The translations under genes were made by a program, and so were the position numbers. A stretch of 64,000 nt of DNA from Microcystis panniformis FACHB-1757 (lineage in GTDB: Bacteria > Cyanobacteriota > Cyanobacteriia > Cyanobacteriales > Microcystaceae): assembly GCF_001264245.1 (NCBI RefSeq), contig NZ_CP011339.1, positions 5,580,001-5,644,000 on the forward strand, in the 5' to 3' direction. Of this stretch, positions 47,102 to 57,015 are shown one piece after another (the stretch's first letter is position 1; every line of letters starts with the position of its first letter). The notes under the pieces were generated by a model that did not search any database, was not told the DNA's origin, and was given only the letters and a program-made list of their open reading frames with translations.

Positions 47102-48882
47102 ATGAACGGTAATTCTAACAACGGCCACAACGGCAACGGCAATGGCAATGGCAACGGTAAAAGCGATGAACTGACCCAAGCGGGTAAAAACGTGGCCACT
47201 ACCACGAAAAATAAAAGTATTAGCCCTTCTTTACCCACTTTTAGCCCACCGGAACAATCGGTGATCCTGAAACAATCACCCATTTGGTCGCGGACGATTA
47301 TCTGGACATTAATGAGTGTCACCACTGCCGCTTTAATTTGGTCAGCGCTCGCCAAAATCGAGCAGGTGGTGGGCGCCCAAGGACAACTTAAACCCCAGGG
47401 GAAAGTGCAAGAAGTACAAGCACCGGTGAATGGGGTAGTACAGTTCGTGAAAGTTAAAGACGGCGATCGAGTTAACAAAGGTGATGTACTGGTTTTAATG
47501 GATTCCAGTGCCTCGCAAGTGCAGTTAGAATCTTTGAAAAAAATTCGCACCACTGCTGAGAAGGAAAATCAATTCTATCGTCTCTTAATGGCGCAGGATC
47601 TGACACCGGCACAAGTGGAAAGTTCGATCACTCAATTAAAGTTACCGAGTGAAATCGCCGATTTAGCCCGTAATCGTGCTGCTTTGGTGGCAGAAAATCA
47701 ACTTTATCAAGCACAGGTCAATGAAGGTGCCTCTAGCTCTGCTTTAGAAGGAGATCAATTAGCCCGTTTAGAGGCTGCCCGACGGGAGGCCAATTCTCGA
47801 CAAGCGGCCGCTAGATTGGAAATGGAACAATTAGAAAAACAATTAGCCCAAACCAGGGTACAGTTGGCCGATGCCCGCTCGCAATTAATCAAAGATCGTT
47901 TAGTCTTAGAAGAAATTAAGACTCGTAATACCAATTCGATGAAACAGGGCCAAGAAAGCTTGGATATCGAGCGTAATATTCTTAAGGATATTGAACCCTT
48001 GGGGGATGAAGGAGCGATCGCCCGTTATCAGATTAATAAACAAAAACAATCTGTAACTGATCGCCAGAATGAATTACAGCAGCAAGAGGCTAACGGCAAA
48101 ATCGATCGAGAAAAACAAGAGAAAGAAGTACAAACCCGCATCGCCGAAATTTCCCGTTTGGAACAGGAGGAAAAGCGTTATTCCCTGTTGATTTCCCAAG
48201 CACAAGAAAAGCTGATTAACACCACGGTAATCACGGAAAAAGATGTGCGCGATAAAATGGCGGACAATCAAAAACGGATCGCTGAAATCGATAGTCAGAT
48301 CAGTCGCATTATTATTGATAACAACAAGCGCATTGCCGAACTAGACAGTCAAATTAGTCAAGCACAACAGACGATTAAATATCAAAAAATTACTGCCCCA
48401 TCGGTGGTGTGGTCTTCGATCTCAAGGCGCGGCCCGGGTTTGTTCCCCAACCGAGTCAAGCGGAAGCATTATTAAAAATTGTTCCCGATGGCTGTCCGAC
48501 TGAGGTCAAAGATGCCGCTAAAGGTTGTTTAGTGGCAGAGGTGGACGTGACTAACCAAGACATCGGTTTTGTGCGCGTGGGACAAAAGGCCGATATTCGC
48601 ATTGATTCCTTTTCCTACAGTGAATACGGTGATATTAAGGGAGAAGTAATCTCGATCGGTTCCGATGCTTTACCTCCCGACGAAAATCACCGTTTTTATC
48701 GGTTCCCCGTCCGGGTACGCTTGAACAGTCAAGAGTTAGTTTTGAAAAATCAATCCACTCTACCGCTGCAATCGGGGATGTCCGTGAGCGTTAACATCAA
48801 AGTCAATGAAAATCGCACTGTTTTGGGACTATTTACCGATATGTTCAATAAACAGGTGGATACTCTCAAACAAGTCCGTTAA
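47102..48882 (+). pseudogene. HlyD-family membrane fusion protein, single-base frameshift
   Basis: Periplasmic adaptor of a type I secretion system. The first frame (47102-48475) has a low-complexity N-terminus (NGNGNGNG repeats), one membrane span (IIWTLMSVTTAALIWSALAK), a biotinyl-lipoyl-like barrel (APVNGVVQFVKVKDGDRVNKG) and long coiled coils. The second frame (about 48400-48882) has the C-terminal part (VFDLKARPGF, GQKADIRIDSFSYSEYG). Inserting one base in the CCCC run near 48400 restores TAPIGGVVFDLKA and a 593-aa protein. It is either a decayed gene, a phase-variable one or an assembly error. The start is supported by GGAG 10 nt upstream. Confidence 0.85.
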
Positions 48883-49640
48883 ACGAAAAAATTCGGGGGT
48901 AGATCCTGCCAACGGCCCGATCCGATCGCGCTAATCGCTTCCGAGAGGTTAACTGCACCGGTATAAAGGGCGCGGCCCACGATTACTCCCGTTACTCCCA
49001 AAGGTTCCAAAGACAATAAACTCAGTAGGTCCGTCAGGGAACTAATGCCCCCAGAGGCGATTACGGGAATTTCGACAGATTCGGCTAATTCTCGCAAAGC
49101 GGCGAGATTCGGGCCAGAAAGCGTGCCATCTCGATGAATATCAGTGTAGATAATCGTGCTGGCTCCTCTTTTTGCCATATCTTGCCCAAGAGCGATCGCA
49201 TCTACCTCGGAGGTTTCTAACCAACCCCTGGTGGCTACTTTGCCATCGCGAGCATCAATACCGACAATTATTTGCCCCGGAAAGCTTTGACAAAGTTCGC
49301 TGACTAATTCGGGCTTTTCTACGGCTACTGTCCCGACAATCGCCTTTTCTACCCCGATTTTTAGGAGATTACTCACCGTTTCTACATCCCGCAGTCCACC
49401 CCCCACCTGTACGGGAATGGCAATATCATTAAGAATTGTTTCAATAGTTGACAAATTAACCGATTTACCCTCTTTGGCTCCATCCAAATCAACTAAATGT
49501 AATCTGGTTGCCCCCTGATTGACCCATTCTCGCGCCACTATTGCGGGATTATCGTTAAAAACCTGCGATTGTTGGTAATCTCCCTGATAAAGTCGCACAC
49601 ATTTGCCATCGAGAATATCAATAGCGGGGATAACTTCCAT
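48879..49640 (-). CDS. hisA: Phosphoribosylformimino-AICAR ribotide isomerase HisA
   Basis: Histidine biosynthesis: converts ProFAR to PRFAR by an Amadori rearrangement. A 253-aa (beta/alpha)8 barrel with the catalytic Asp in VIPAIDILDGK (residue 8), VQVGGGLRD, GIDARDGKVATRGW (second catalytic Asp near 130) and VIASGGISS. Convergent with hlyD; the two 3' ends overlap by 4 bp. Confidence 0.97.
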   Translation of the reverse strand: MEVIPAIDILDGKCVRLYQGDYQQSQVFNDNPAIVAREWVNQGATRLHLVDLDGAKEGKSVNLSTIETILNDIAIPVQVGGGLRDVETVSNLLKIGVEKAIVGTVAVEKPELVSELCQSFPGQIIVGIDARDGKVATRGWLETSEVDAIALGQDMAKRGASTIIYTDIHRDGTLSGPNLAALRELAESVEIPVIASGGISSLTDLLSLLSLEPLGVTGVIVGRALYTGAVNLSEAISAIGSGRWQDLPPNFFV

Positions 49641-49694
49641 GTTTTTCTCAATATCTAACTAAGGAGCGTTTTTCATTATATAGTACCAGCCTTG

Positions 49695-49952
49695 TCAGTT
49701 ATCAGTTATCAGTTATCAGTTATCAGTTATCAGTTATCAGTTATCAGTTTTGAGTCTGAGAGGGGAACAATCCCTCTCAACGCATTGTCCACAAAGGTTT
49801 TAAAGTGTCAGCCATTGCGGGGATCGGGGGGAAAATTCCGGGACTTTTTCCCTGAAAATTAGGTAGTTGACCACCTGAAAATCGATAAAACCCCACACCC
49901 CACACCCCACATCCCACACCCTGCCCCTAGGAAAAGCTTTTTGCCGCAAACC
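49695..49952. repeat. TTATCAG array and GGGTYTGCTG-family MITE
   Basis: Heptamers at about 49695-49748, then a MITE copy in reverse orientation (about 49787-49952) with CCGGGACTTTTTCCCTG, CCCCACACC repeats and the end GCAAACC. Short CACTGATTACTG repeats follow up to the pedR promoter region. No gene is present in 49641-50123. Confidence 0.8.
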
Positions 49953-50123
49953 ATCTGTATTAAGTGTGCATCATCAAATGGCAGTAACAGTGCCGTCTTT
50001 TCACTGATTACTGTTTACTGGACGGCTACGCCGTGCCTTTGGCAACACTGATCACTGATTATCGATTCCTGGGGAAAAAATTCTTCTAGAATGATAAGTA
50101 CATATACGAGAGGAATTATACTC

Positions 50124-50405
50124 ATGTCTGCTGGGAAGTTTCAAACAGCCGCTTCATTATCCGATCGAGAGCTAGAAATACTCGATTTAGTGGCTAATGG
50201 TTTAACCAATCAAGAAATCTCGGAAAAGCTGGAGATTAGTAAGCGTACCGTTGATAATCATATTAGTAATATCTTGACAAAAACAAAAACCGATAATCGG
50301 GTGGAATTGGTGCGTTGGGCATTGCATTGGGGTAAAGTTTGTCTTGATGATATTAATTGTTGTATCCTTCCTTCCCCGGTGCCGACCGATGATCAGGTTT
50401 CCTAA
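50124..50405 (+). CDS. pedR: PedR, redox-responsive LuxR-type regulator
   Basis: A 93-aa, stand-alone LuxR-type helix-turn-helix protein: LSDRELEILDLVANGLTNQEIS, then ISKRTVDNHISNILTKT. There is no receiver domain. I recall cyanobacterial PedR as a regulator inactivated under photosynthetic electron flow through thioredoxin and a conserved Cys. The C-terminal CLDDINCCI here provides candidate cysteines. The ATG at 50124 is preferred to an upstream start at 50091 because it follows AGAGGA and gives the usual N-terminus. It overlaps the next gene by 17 nt. Confidence 0.85.
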   Translation: MSAGKFQTAASLSDRELEILDLVANGLTNQEISEKLEISKRTVDNHISNILTKTKTDNRVELVRWALHWGKVCLDDINCCILPSPVPTDDQVS

Positions 50406-50940
50406 ACTTCTGGGACTTTTGCTTGCGGTTAATATCATCAGTCTGGGGGGATGTAGTGATGCGGGTTTTGTCACCCCTCCCCAACAGCTTTTAGGAAATA
50501 CTTTAAATACCCCTTCCTCTGAAGATAATCCCCGTTTTAACTACGATGGTCGTTATCTGGTCTTTGCCTCCGATCGCATGGGACAACGAACGGTTTATTT
50601 ATTCGATCGAGTGGCTAATCGTTTAGTTCCCCTACCGGGGTTAAATCAAGCAAAAACCTATCAAGATCAACCGGATATTAGTGCCGATGGTCGCTATATT
50701 GTTTATGTGTCGGAACAGTCCGGTAAACCCGATATATATATTTATGATCGACAAACTCTGCAAGCAAAAAATATCACCGAAAATATTTTAGGAGAAGTGC
50801 GTCGTCCGACGATTAGTGGTAACGGTCGTTTTATTGCTTTTGAAAGTAATCGTTTCGGTCAATGGAATCTGGAAATATTCGATCGAGGTAGCGAAATTTC
50901 TCCTTCTTTACCCCCGATCAATTCTTCCCCGTCCCGATAG
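50389..50940 (+). CDS. TolB-like beta-propeller lipoprotein
   Basis: A 183-aa protein from the ATG at 50389. The signal peptide ends in a lipobox (LGGC, about residue 20), then come PD40/WD40-like repeats typical of TolB: NPRFNYDGRYLVFASDR, QPDISADGRYIVYVSEQSGKPDIYIYD, RPTISGNGRFIAFESNRFGQWNLEIFD. It is probably an outer-surface or periplasmic binding protein. It overlaps pedR, which suggests co-expression. The end is rich in Ser and Pro. Confidence 0.85.
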   Translation: MIRFPKLLGLLLAVNIISLGGCSDAGFVTPPQQLLGNTLNTPSSEDNPRFNYDGRYLVFASDRMGQRTVYLFDRVANRLVPLPGLNQAKTYQDQPDISADGRYIVYVSEQSGKPDIYIYDRQTLQAKNITENILGEVRRPTISGNGRFIAFESNRFGQWNLEIFDRGSEISPSLPPINSSPSR

Positions 50941-51136
50941 TATTGGGGGAGAAGGGAGAAGGGTGTGGGGAGACCACTTCCTGCGCGTTGCGGGGGAGAT
51001 GGGAGAGGAGAATATCCACACGCCCCGGAATCCCTCCACGCTTACTTTTTGCTCCGTATCGACTCTTTCTTTTTCCTCGTCTGGCCGCGTAGGTATTCTT
51101 GATACTTTCCACAGTCAAGGGTAAGCTTTTACGCAT

Positions 51137-52406
51137 TTAAGTTACATTGACAGCATTACCCTTATTTTTAAGTTTTCTACTCCATTTAATAATCAATCCC
51201 CCTTCATTTAAAAGCTGATTGACTACTTTTTCCAGTTCTTCTTTATTTTCAAATTCTCGATTAGCTATAGTCATTTCAGATAAGTCTGATACACTCTAGA
51301 CCAGTTAAACCCTTATGAACTCTGGCATTGATATTCTCAATCTTAATTGAAATGACTATATGTATTCTTTAGCGGAATGCCACAATAATTCTATTAGGTG
51401 GTAATCTGGACTATAAGCTGGTAAAAACTCTAGCCTAATATTGGGCAACTCTTTTTCCACCTGCTCAATAACATCTTTCTTTTTGTGATAACTAGCATTG
51501 TCTAATATAATGATAATCTTCGGTCACTTTTCTCGAAAATCTTCGGGCAGATTTCCCAAGTTTATCCATTCTTGACGAATCTCTTCATGAAGTTTTTTTA
51601 ATTGTTCATGGAAAGTTTCTGAATTTCCTTTTTTGCTCATAAAACAGACTCGTTTTTTGTCATTATATCTTAAGGCTCCCATCACATTCACCCTTCCTCT
51701 TTTTCTTTGTCCATTCACTTTTTTTCGCTTTCCTTTTTTGTCCAAGCTCTCCTTCTTATTACTCTCAAACTAAATCCACACTCATGAGGGGAACTGTGTG
51801 GCGAACCTGCGTCGCCACCTTGAAAGCCCCGTCCCAAAACCATACCTGGATTGACTCTGGCTTTTCTTTAGCCAACCTTAAATATTCATCTAATTTTTCT
51901 TTAAATGCTTTTCTTAATTTCTTGTCTTGCTTATCTTCTAGACTAGATTTCGCCCAGATATACACATACTTTTTTCTTCTCAATATTCTTCTCACTTGCG
52001 AGCCACTCAGTTTAATTTCTGTTTCCTTTTCTAGATGCTCTGCTAATCTTGCCGCTGTCCATCTCCCGAATTCCTATCCAAATTCCTTCGGGTCTTCATC
52101 AACTGTTTTCAACAGTAAATTAATATATTCCTCTGGGGCTTTTTTATGATTTCCATTTTTTCTCCCATCTTCTAGACTTTCTAGATTGTTAGGATAGCCA
52201 TGAACACACCAAGGAGCGACTGTTTTGAGTGAACAGCCAATAAACTCAGCTATTTCTCGTTGAGTTTTTCCGTCGTTCAGCAAGAGAAACATTAAAATTC
52301 TTTCCCTAACTTCTGCTCTTTCTTCTTCTTTAAGAGCTTTTTGTAAGTTTTTCTTTTCTTCTACATCTAGGAAATCTTTAGCTGGCATAAGTAGAATTTT
52401 TCTCAA
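51137..52406 (-). pseudogene. IS630-family transposase, degenerate
   Basis: Readable pieces in order on the minus strand: helix-turn-helix N-terminus (KTQREIAEFIGCSLKTV, 52406-52074), middle (LSGSQVRRILRRKKYVYIWAKSSLEDKQD, VWFWDGAF), a stretch full of stops (51745-51360), and a C-terminus (ELLWHSAKEY, then ANREFENKEELEKVV, ending at 51137). Several frameshifts and stops are present, and a 91-bp MITE at 51268-51358 interrupts the end. It is not the same element as at 10962. The sequence from 50941 to 51136 shows no gene. Confidence 0.85.
51268..51358. mobile_element. 91-bp TA-MITE with TAGTCATTTCA ends
   Basis: Inverted ends TAGTCATTTCA/TGAAATGACTA, flanked by TA (51266-51267, 51359-51360). 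Removing it joins the transposase remnant as SAKEYIANREF. A third small TA-type family, distinct from the AGTACCTA and GGGTYTGCTG families. Confidence 0.85.
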
Positions 52407-52452
52407 GTTACTATTTCTATTTTAGGTGGTTTAAGTGCGTTTTAGCTTATTA

Positions 52453-52635
52453 GTGGGACTTAGGCGTTTTCGGTCAGCAAAAAAGGCTCAAACCATTACG
52501 GGACAAAGGGTTAACCTCGATTTATGATTTTCCTTGATCTATCTGGGTTTCAGCGATTTTGGGCTTCTCGAAGTAAATCCCAAGCGGGGATTGGAGTTGA
52601 GGCTTTTATCGATTTGTTTTTTGTCTAAGTCCCAT
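52453..52635. mobile_element. 183-bp TA-MITE with TGGGACTTAG ends
   Basis: Inverted ends GTGGGACTTAGGC and the complement of ATGGGACTTAGAC, flanked by TA. It lies between the IS630 pseudogene and the SGNH hydrolase remnant. A partial likeness (AGGACTTAGGCA) is seen near 55153. Confidence 0.75.
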
Positions 52636-53067
52636 TAGGAGGAACAATTCAGGGAAGTCGAGCGACGGTCGAGCGAGTCGAACCCGTTCCTTTTCGTTTT
52701 GTCACCAAAGCACCGATCCCCGTAACGAGCAAGATCCCGGTAATCCCGCCTGGTTCGGGAACCACCACCACCTGAGTGCCTACGAACGCGCCGAACTGCT
52801 GGTGAACTGCGGCGGTGGGGTGAAGTCCATCATAGAACAAATATTCATCCGGATTCGTGCAAACCGTCGTCAGATCCACACAGGGATCGGTGGTGTTTGT
52901 TAAACTGAAACTACCAGGCGAATTGGTGATCGAGGCAAAATAACTAAAGGTATCGATCTCGATCAGATTGATCGTCGGATCATTGCGAAAAGTTGTCAAT
53001 GAATTCCGTAAAAGGGCATTAAACTCCACGCTAACCGCCGTGGCCGCTGCGCTCGCCCCCGACACCC

Positions 53068-54484
53068 TAGGGCTGTTTCATTCTCCCATCAGAATATCAA
53101 AAGTAAAAGCGATCACTATCAGGTAAAATGAGAAGTGACCGCCAACTTTTTAAATATATGTTGAGCTTAATAGAAAAACTAAAACAAGTCAAGGACTTTC
53201 GGAAAGATAAAGGAAAAAGACACCCTTTATGGATAGTATTAGTAGTAATAATACTAGGAACAATGCTAGGATACTCAGGTTATAGAGAACTAGGAGAGTT
53301 TGCTAAAAATAATCGGCACAGGCTGAGTAAAGAATTTAACATAATTCCAGAAAGAGTCCCATCCTATTCAACAATTAGAAGGGTAATGATGGGAGTTGAC
53401 TGGCAGAGTTTGTTAAAAATGTTTAATGAATGGGCATTACAAGAATATGGACAAAGAGATGATATAAATTGGCTAGGCATAGATGGAAAAAGTCTCAAAA
53501 ACACCCTAAAGAATCCTAACAATGAACAACAAAATTTTATCATGTTTATCTCATTGTTTAGTCAAGAAAGTGGCTTGGTATTACACTTAAAAAGAATCGA
53601 AAACAAAAAAGGGTCTGAAATCGACGAAGGGCAAGCTATAATTGAGGATTGCTCTCTCCAAAATAAAGTTTTTACTGGGGATGCTTTACACTGTCAGAAG
53701 AAAACAATCAGCTTAATAGCCAAGACTAAAAATGACTATGTTATCACCGTTAAAGGAAATCAGAAAAATCTTTATCAGCGAATACAAGACCTGAGTAATT
53801 CCTCAAAGCCAGAAAGTTTTTTTCTTGAACAAGATAATAGTCATGGACGAAAAATATCAAGAAAAATAGAAGTTTTTAAAGTGAGGAAAAATGAAAGAAA
53901 AGGGTTTGAAAATCTGCGAAGAGTTATTAAAGTAGAAAGAAGGGGTAGTCGCGGGGATAAAACCTATGAAGAAACAGCTTACTATATCAGTAGCCTAACC
54001 GAATCCGCCGAAGTATTTGCTAAAATTATTCGAGGACACTGGAAAATAGAAAATCAGTTACATTGGGTAAAAGATGTAATTTTTGAGGAAGATAAAAGCG
54101 AAATTAGTGATTTTCAAGCGGCCAGCAATTGGTCAATTCTCACAACCATAGGATTGAATCTTTTCAGAGGTTTGGGTTTTCTCTCAATCACAGAGGGACA
54201 GAGGTGGTTAGCTGAACGTTGGGAAAAACTGATAGTTTTATCGACGTAAGAAGCAGAAAAATTAGCTAAATTAACAGGATGTACTCTCAGAAAATTTGAA
54301 GAGAGATAGGCTTTTAGTGGCTTGGGAACAAGCTTTATCAATTTATTCATAATAAATTTGGCAGAGGATTAAAGATTAGTTATTGTGACTAACTATTTTG
54401 ATTAGAAAAAGATAAACTTGAGAATCTTCAGTCAAATTTATTGACTCAAAATTAGCTGTACTTAATTTAAATGAATCAACCCTA
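53068..54484 (+). mobile_element. ISAs1-family insertion sequence
   Basis: 1417 bp with inverted ends TAGGGCTGTTTCATT and the complement of TAGGGTTGATTCATT, flanked by a perfect 10-bp duplication CCCGACACCC (53058-53067, 54485-54494). It carries one transposase. The clean duplication indicates recent insertion. Confidence 0.93.
53128..54249 (+). CDS. ISAs1-family transposase
   Basis: A 373-aa DDE transposase with an N-terminal helical domain (RKDKGKRHPLWIVLVVIILG), NWLGIDGKSLKNT (first Asp), FTGDALHCQK (second Asp) and GHWKIENQLHWVKDVIFEED (Glu). The length is near the family norm. Nineteen further codons (EAEKLAKLTGC and on) are open after the TAA at 54247, so the stop may be a recent change that removes only the tail. 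Probably active or recently active. Confidence 0.92.
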   Translation: MRSDRQLFKYMLSLIEKLKQVKDFRKDKGKRHPLWIVLVVIILGTMLGYSGYRELGEFAKNNRHRLSKEFNIIPERVPSYSTIRRVMMGVDWQSLLKMFNEWALQEYGQRDDINWLGIDGKSLKNTLKNPNNEQQNFIMFISLFSQESGLVLHLKRIENKKGSEIDEGQAIIEDCSLQNKVFTGDALHCQKKTISLIAKTKNDYVITVKGNQKNLYQRIQDLSNSSKPESFFLEQDNSHGRKISRKIEVFKVRKNERKGFENLRRVIKVERRGSRGDKTYEETAYYISSLTESAEVFAKIIRGHWKIENQLHWVKDVIFEEDKSEISDFQAASNWSILTTIGLNLFRGLGFLSITEGQRWLAERWEKLIVLST

Positions 54485-55255
54485 CCCGACACCCCCCGCG
54501 TCGCCTCTGGTGACAGCCCTAAATCTGGCAGATTGGGAACCAGGATATGAACAGCCCCCGCACTTTTCAGTCCCCCGATAATCGTAATAAGATCGCCAAC
54601 TGCCCCCGTCAAGGTTGCGCTCGCCCCGGCACTATCCCCTGCGAGTTTCTGTCCGGCCGCATCGCGAGCGTTATTACTCCCCCCCCAAACCATGTACAGG
54701 GCGCTCGATGGGGCGATTCCCCCGTACTCGTTTGAAATAGGGCAAATTGGTTTAGTAAGCTGGGCGGAGTCGGCGGGGTGGTTCCCAGAGGCCCAGTTCT
54801 TGCGCCCCCGAATGCGAAATTCGTCCCTCCCTCTAGGTACGGAGATGCGCTAACCCCCAGACGGGCTGCCAAGGTTTCCACCCAGGTCGGCCCATTGGTC
54901 AAGCGACCGCTTTGGTACGCTAGGGAAGGCATCAAACCACCGAAGGGAACGGGTTGATAGTTCGGGTAGGTGGCGATGGCCACGTTACCGCTATCGGTCA
55001 AACTGTCCCCGAAGGCGAAGAGATTACTAAAGGTACTGGCCGAGGCGCTCACCGGAATTGTCGCGAGGGCTAGACCGAGAGAAAGGGCGGGTAGTTTCGA
55101 GAGAAGCATGGGGATTTTATCCTGTGGAAAAGCGTTTAAAAGATAATTATTCTAGGACTTAGGCATTGACAGGATCGACCAAATATGGGGTATGGGTTTC
55201 GGGCATTTTAACGTGCTTTTTTGATGATTTTTAAGTGATCGCTATTGATCAGAAG

Positions 55256-55918
55256 TTAATCGCTAAAAGTCTGAAACGACGGATTTTCGTTCATATACAT
55301 CATGGTGAAATTGTACAGTGCGTAAGTCCTATATTCTTCAAATTGAATACCGAATTCACAGTTCGATAAACAAGGGATAGTTTCTTGGTTTTGTTGGGTA
55401 TCGATGAGAGTCAGGCTTTTCACTTTCCCACCCAGGGCGATATCGATACCAGGGACGCGAACAATACTGGCAAGGGTAACATGGATGCGAGATAAGGGAT
55501 TCGGAGTTTGGTTTATTTTAATAAACGCTCTCGCCTGGCAGGTATTATTAGGAGCGCGAAAGGTTTTCACGGTAATCAGTCGGTTGATGCCATTATTTTT
55601 GAGTCCATTGATTTCTAGGATCACTTGATTTCCCGATACAGACTGACTCGCAATACCGAAAGCTGGCTGTTCCATTTCGAGCAGATTTTCCGTCTTTTTG
55701 TTTTCCAGTTTCCAGTAGGGATACACGGGATTACTGCCTTGCGGAGAACAATCTGGGGCGAGGCGAATCCCGTAGTGAACCTGGTTGCCATTATCACTTT
55801 TAGAGATATAAAAAATACTGGGGTATTCTTGGGCAGTTAGAGAGGGACAAAGGGAAAGAATAAAAGCAGAAATCAAATACAGAGTGACTACATTATGTTT
55901 CTTTTTCATGGCGATCAT
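55256..55918 (-). CDS. Secreted DUF4833-like protein
   Basis: A 220-aa protein with an N-terminal signal peptide (VVTLYLISAFILSLCPSLTAQ). The mature part contains IFYISKSDNGNQVHYGIRL, YPYWKLENKK and AFGIAS, a pattern I associate with DUF4833. It contains several cysteines (about residues 58, 124, 183 and 187) that could form disulfides. The start ATG overlaps the stop of the upstream membrane-protein gene (ATGA), so the two are translationally coupled. The function is unknown; it would be the periplasmic member of the CHAT/membrane operon. Confidence 0.75.
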   Translation of the reverse strand: MIAMKKKHNVVTLYLISAFILSLCPSLTAQEYPSIFYISKSDNGNQVHYGIRLAPDCSPQGSNPVYPYWKLENKKTENLLEMEQPAFGIASQSVSGNQVILEINGLKNNGINRLITVKTFRAPNNTCQARAFIKINQTPNPLSRIHVTLASIVRVPGIDIALGGKVKSLTLIDTQQNQETIPCLSNCEFGIQFEEYRTYALYNFTMMYMNENPSFQTFSD

Positions 55919-56979
55919 TGATGAGAAGTTAAATGAATTTGATAACCGTAATATACAATACTGGGAATCAGTAAAATGCCCCAGGTTAGCACATCACTAT
56001 TGATCCCGAAAATATAAGTAACAATGTTGGGAATAATATGGGGGAATACGATTCCAAAAATTACCAGAAAAATTGCAATTGCGATCAGAAAGATTCTTCT
56101 AAAATCTTCTGGGCGATTCTGATAATTTTTCCAAGCCAATAAAGAACCGTACACTGGATAGATCAAAAAGGCGAATAAATCCAAGCTTCCGATTAGATAA
56201 TCATTGCCAAAAACTAAATTTAAGGTGAGTAAATTATAATAGTATCGCAGAGGTATCCATAACATAAATACTAGGAAAGAAATTGTTAGTAATTTAAGGT
56301 ATCGGTGATAATCTCGAATGTCCGATCTTTCATAAATTACAAGCATTGGCCAAAAGATTAAGCTAACGCTAGTTATAATAAAAAAGGAGAGAATATAAAA
56401 TATTCTACTTGTGGAAAATACATTATTTTGTTTTTTCCAAGTAGAAAATGATAGACCTTTTTTCATGAATGTGTAGTATCCTTGTTTTTGTTCTGGAGAC
56501 AGATTTGTTTGGCGATCTCGAAAATTAATTAGAGCTTTTCCAAGGTTTTCTTTGCTGATGGTTAATTGGTTTCCGTTAATAATGCGATCAACATCGATAA
56601 TGTTATCGGGTATTTGTTGAATTTGTTTGATCGCCGTTCGAGAAAGTTCAATCGTAGATTGCGCTTGATTGTTGAGTTCTAACAACATCATGTTATTAGA
56701 AGTAGTTTCAACAAATGTCAGAATAGCTGAAATAACAATCATGATACAGCAGTTTCTAAAAAAACTTGATCGTCGTCGAATCAAAGCACTAGCTTGATAA
56801 AGATTAACTAGAACAACACCAAAAGCCAAAAGTGAAAAAAGGATGAGATGAGGATATAGCTGACAATAGAAGATCCATCGGTCATTTTCACGAAACTCTA
56901 AGTATATACTAGCAGGGAAAATGATTACAGGGATGCCAAAAACTAAGGCTTTGAATAGGAAAGATAAAAATCGGTTCAT
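55915..56979 (-). CDS. Multi-pass membrane protein, paralogue of the CHAT protein's membrane domain
   Basis: 354 aa from the ATG at 56979 (Shine-Dalgarno GGAGAAACT just before it); the open frame extends ten codons upstream. About eight hydrophobic segments flank a soluble loop of about 130 residues. It aligns along its whole length with residues after the CHAT domain of the gene just upstream. Shared blocks are YPHLILF/YPHIILY, NMMLLELNNQAQSTIELS/NMFLLELNKTAQASIDLS, IQQIPDNIID/IQKIPKDILD, the WKKQNN/WKEQKN block and WIPLRYYY/WIPFRLYY. The two may form a heteromer. The domain itself is not one I recognise. Confidence 0.75.
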   Translation of the reverse strand: MNRFLSFLFKALVFGIPVIIFPASIYLEFRENDRWIFYCQLYPHLILFSLLAFGVVLVNLYQASALIRRRSSFFRNCCIMIVISAILTFVETTSNNMMLLELNNQAQSTIELSRTAIKQIQQIPDNIIDVDRIINGNQLTISKENLGKALINFRDRQTNLSPEQKQGYYTFMKKGLSFSTWKKQNNVFSTSRIFYILSFFIITSVSLIFWPMLVIYERSDIRDYHRYLKLLTISFLVFMLWIPLRYYYNLLTLNLVFGNDYLIGSLDLFAFLIYPVYGSLLAWKNYQNRPEDFRRIFLIAIAIFLVIFGIVFPHIIPNIVTYIFGINSDVLTWGILLIPSIVYYGYQIHLTSHQ

Positions 56980-57015
56980 AGTTTCTCCGTTTGCTGATTT
57001 ATTCAGCAATCAAAA

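Larger units (their letters stand above)
52649..55109 (-). pseudogene. PEP-CTERM SGNH/GDSL hydrolase, split by an IS and a frameshift
   Basis: The N-terminus (55109 to about 54712) has a signal peptide (SLGLALATIPVSASA) and block I FGDSLTDSGN. A one-base deficit in a G run near 54714 shifts the frame. The middle (to 54485) has YMVWGGSNNARD. The ISAs1-family element then follows. The C-terminus (53057-52649) has DGLHPT (the catalytic Asp/His block) and a PEP-CTERM tag (VVPEPGGITG, hydrophobic helix, TKRKG). Removing the IS with one 10-bp duplication and restoring one base gives 344 aa. Intact relatives are secreted esterases or lipases attached to the envelope. Confidence 0.88.
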
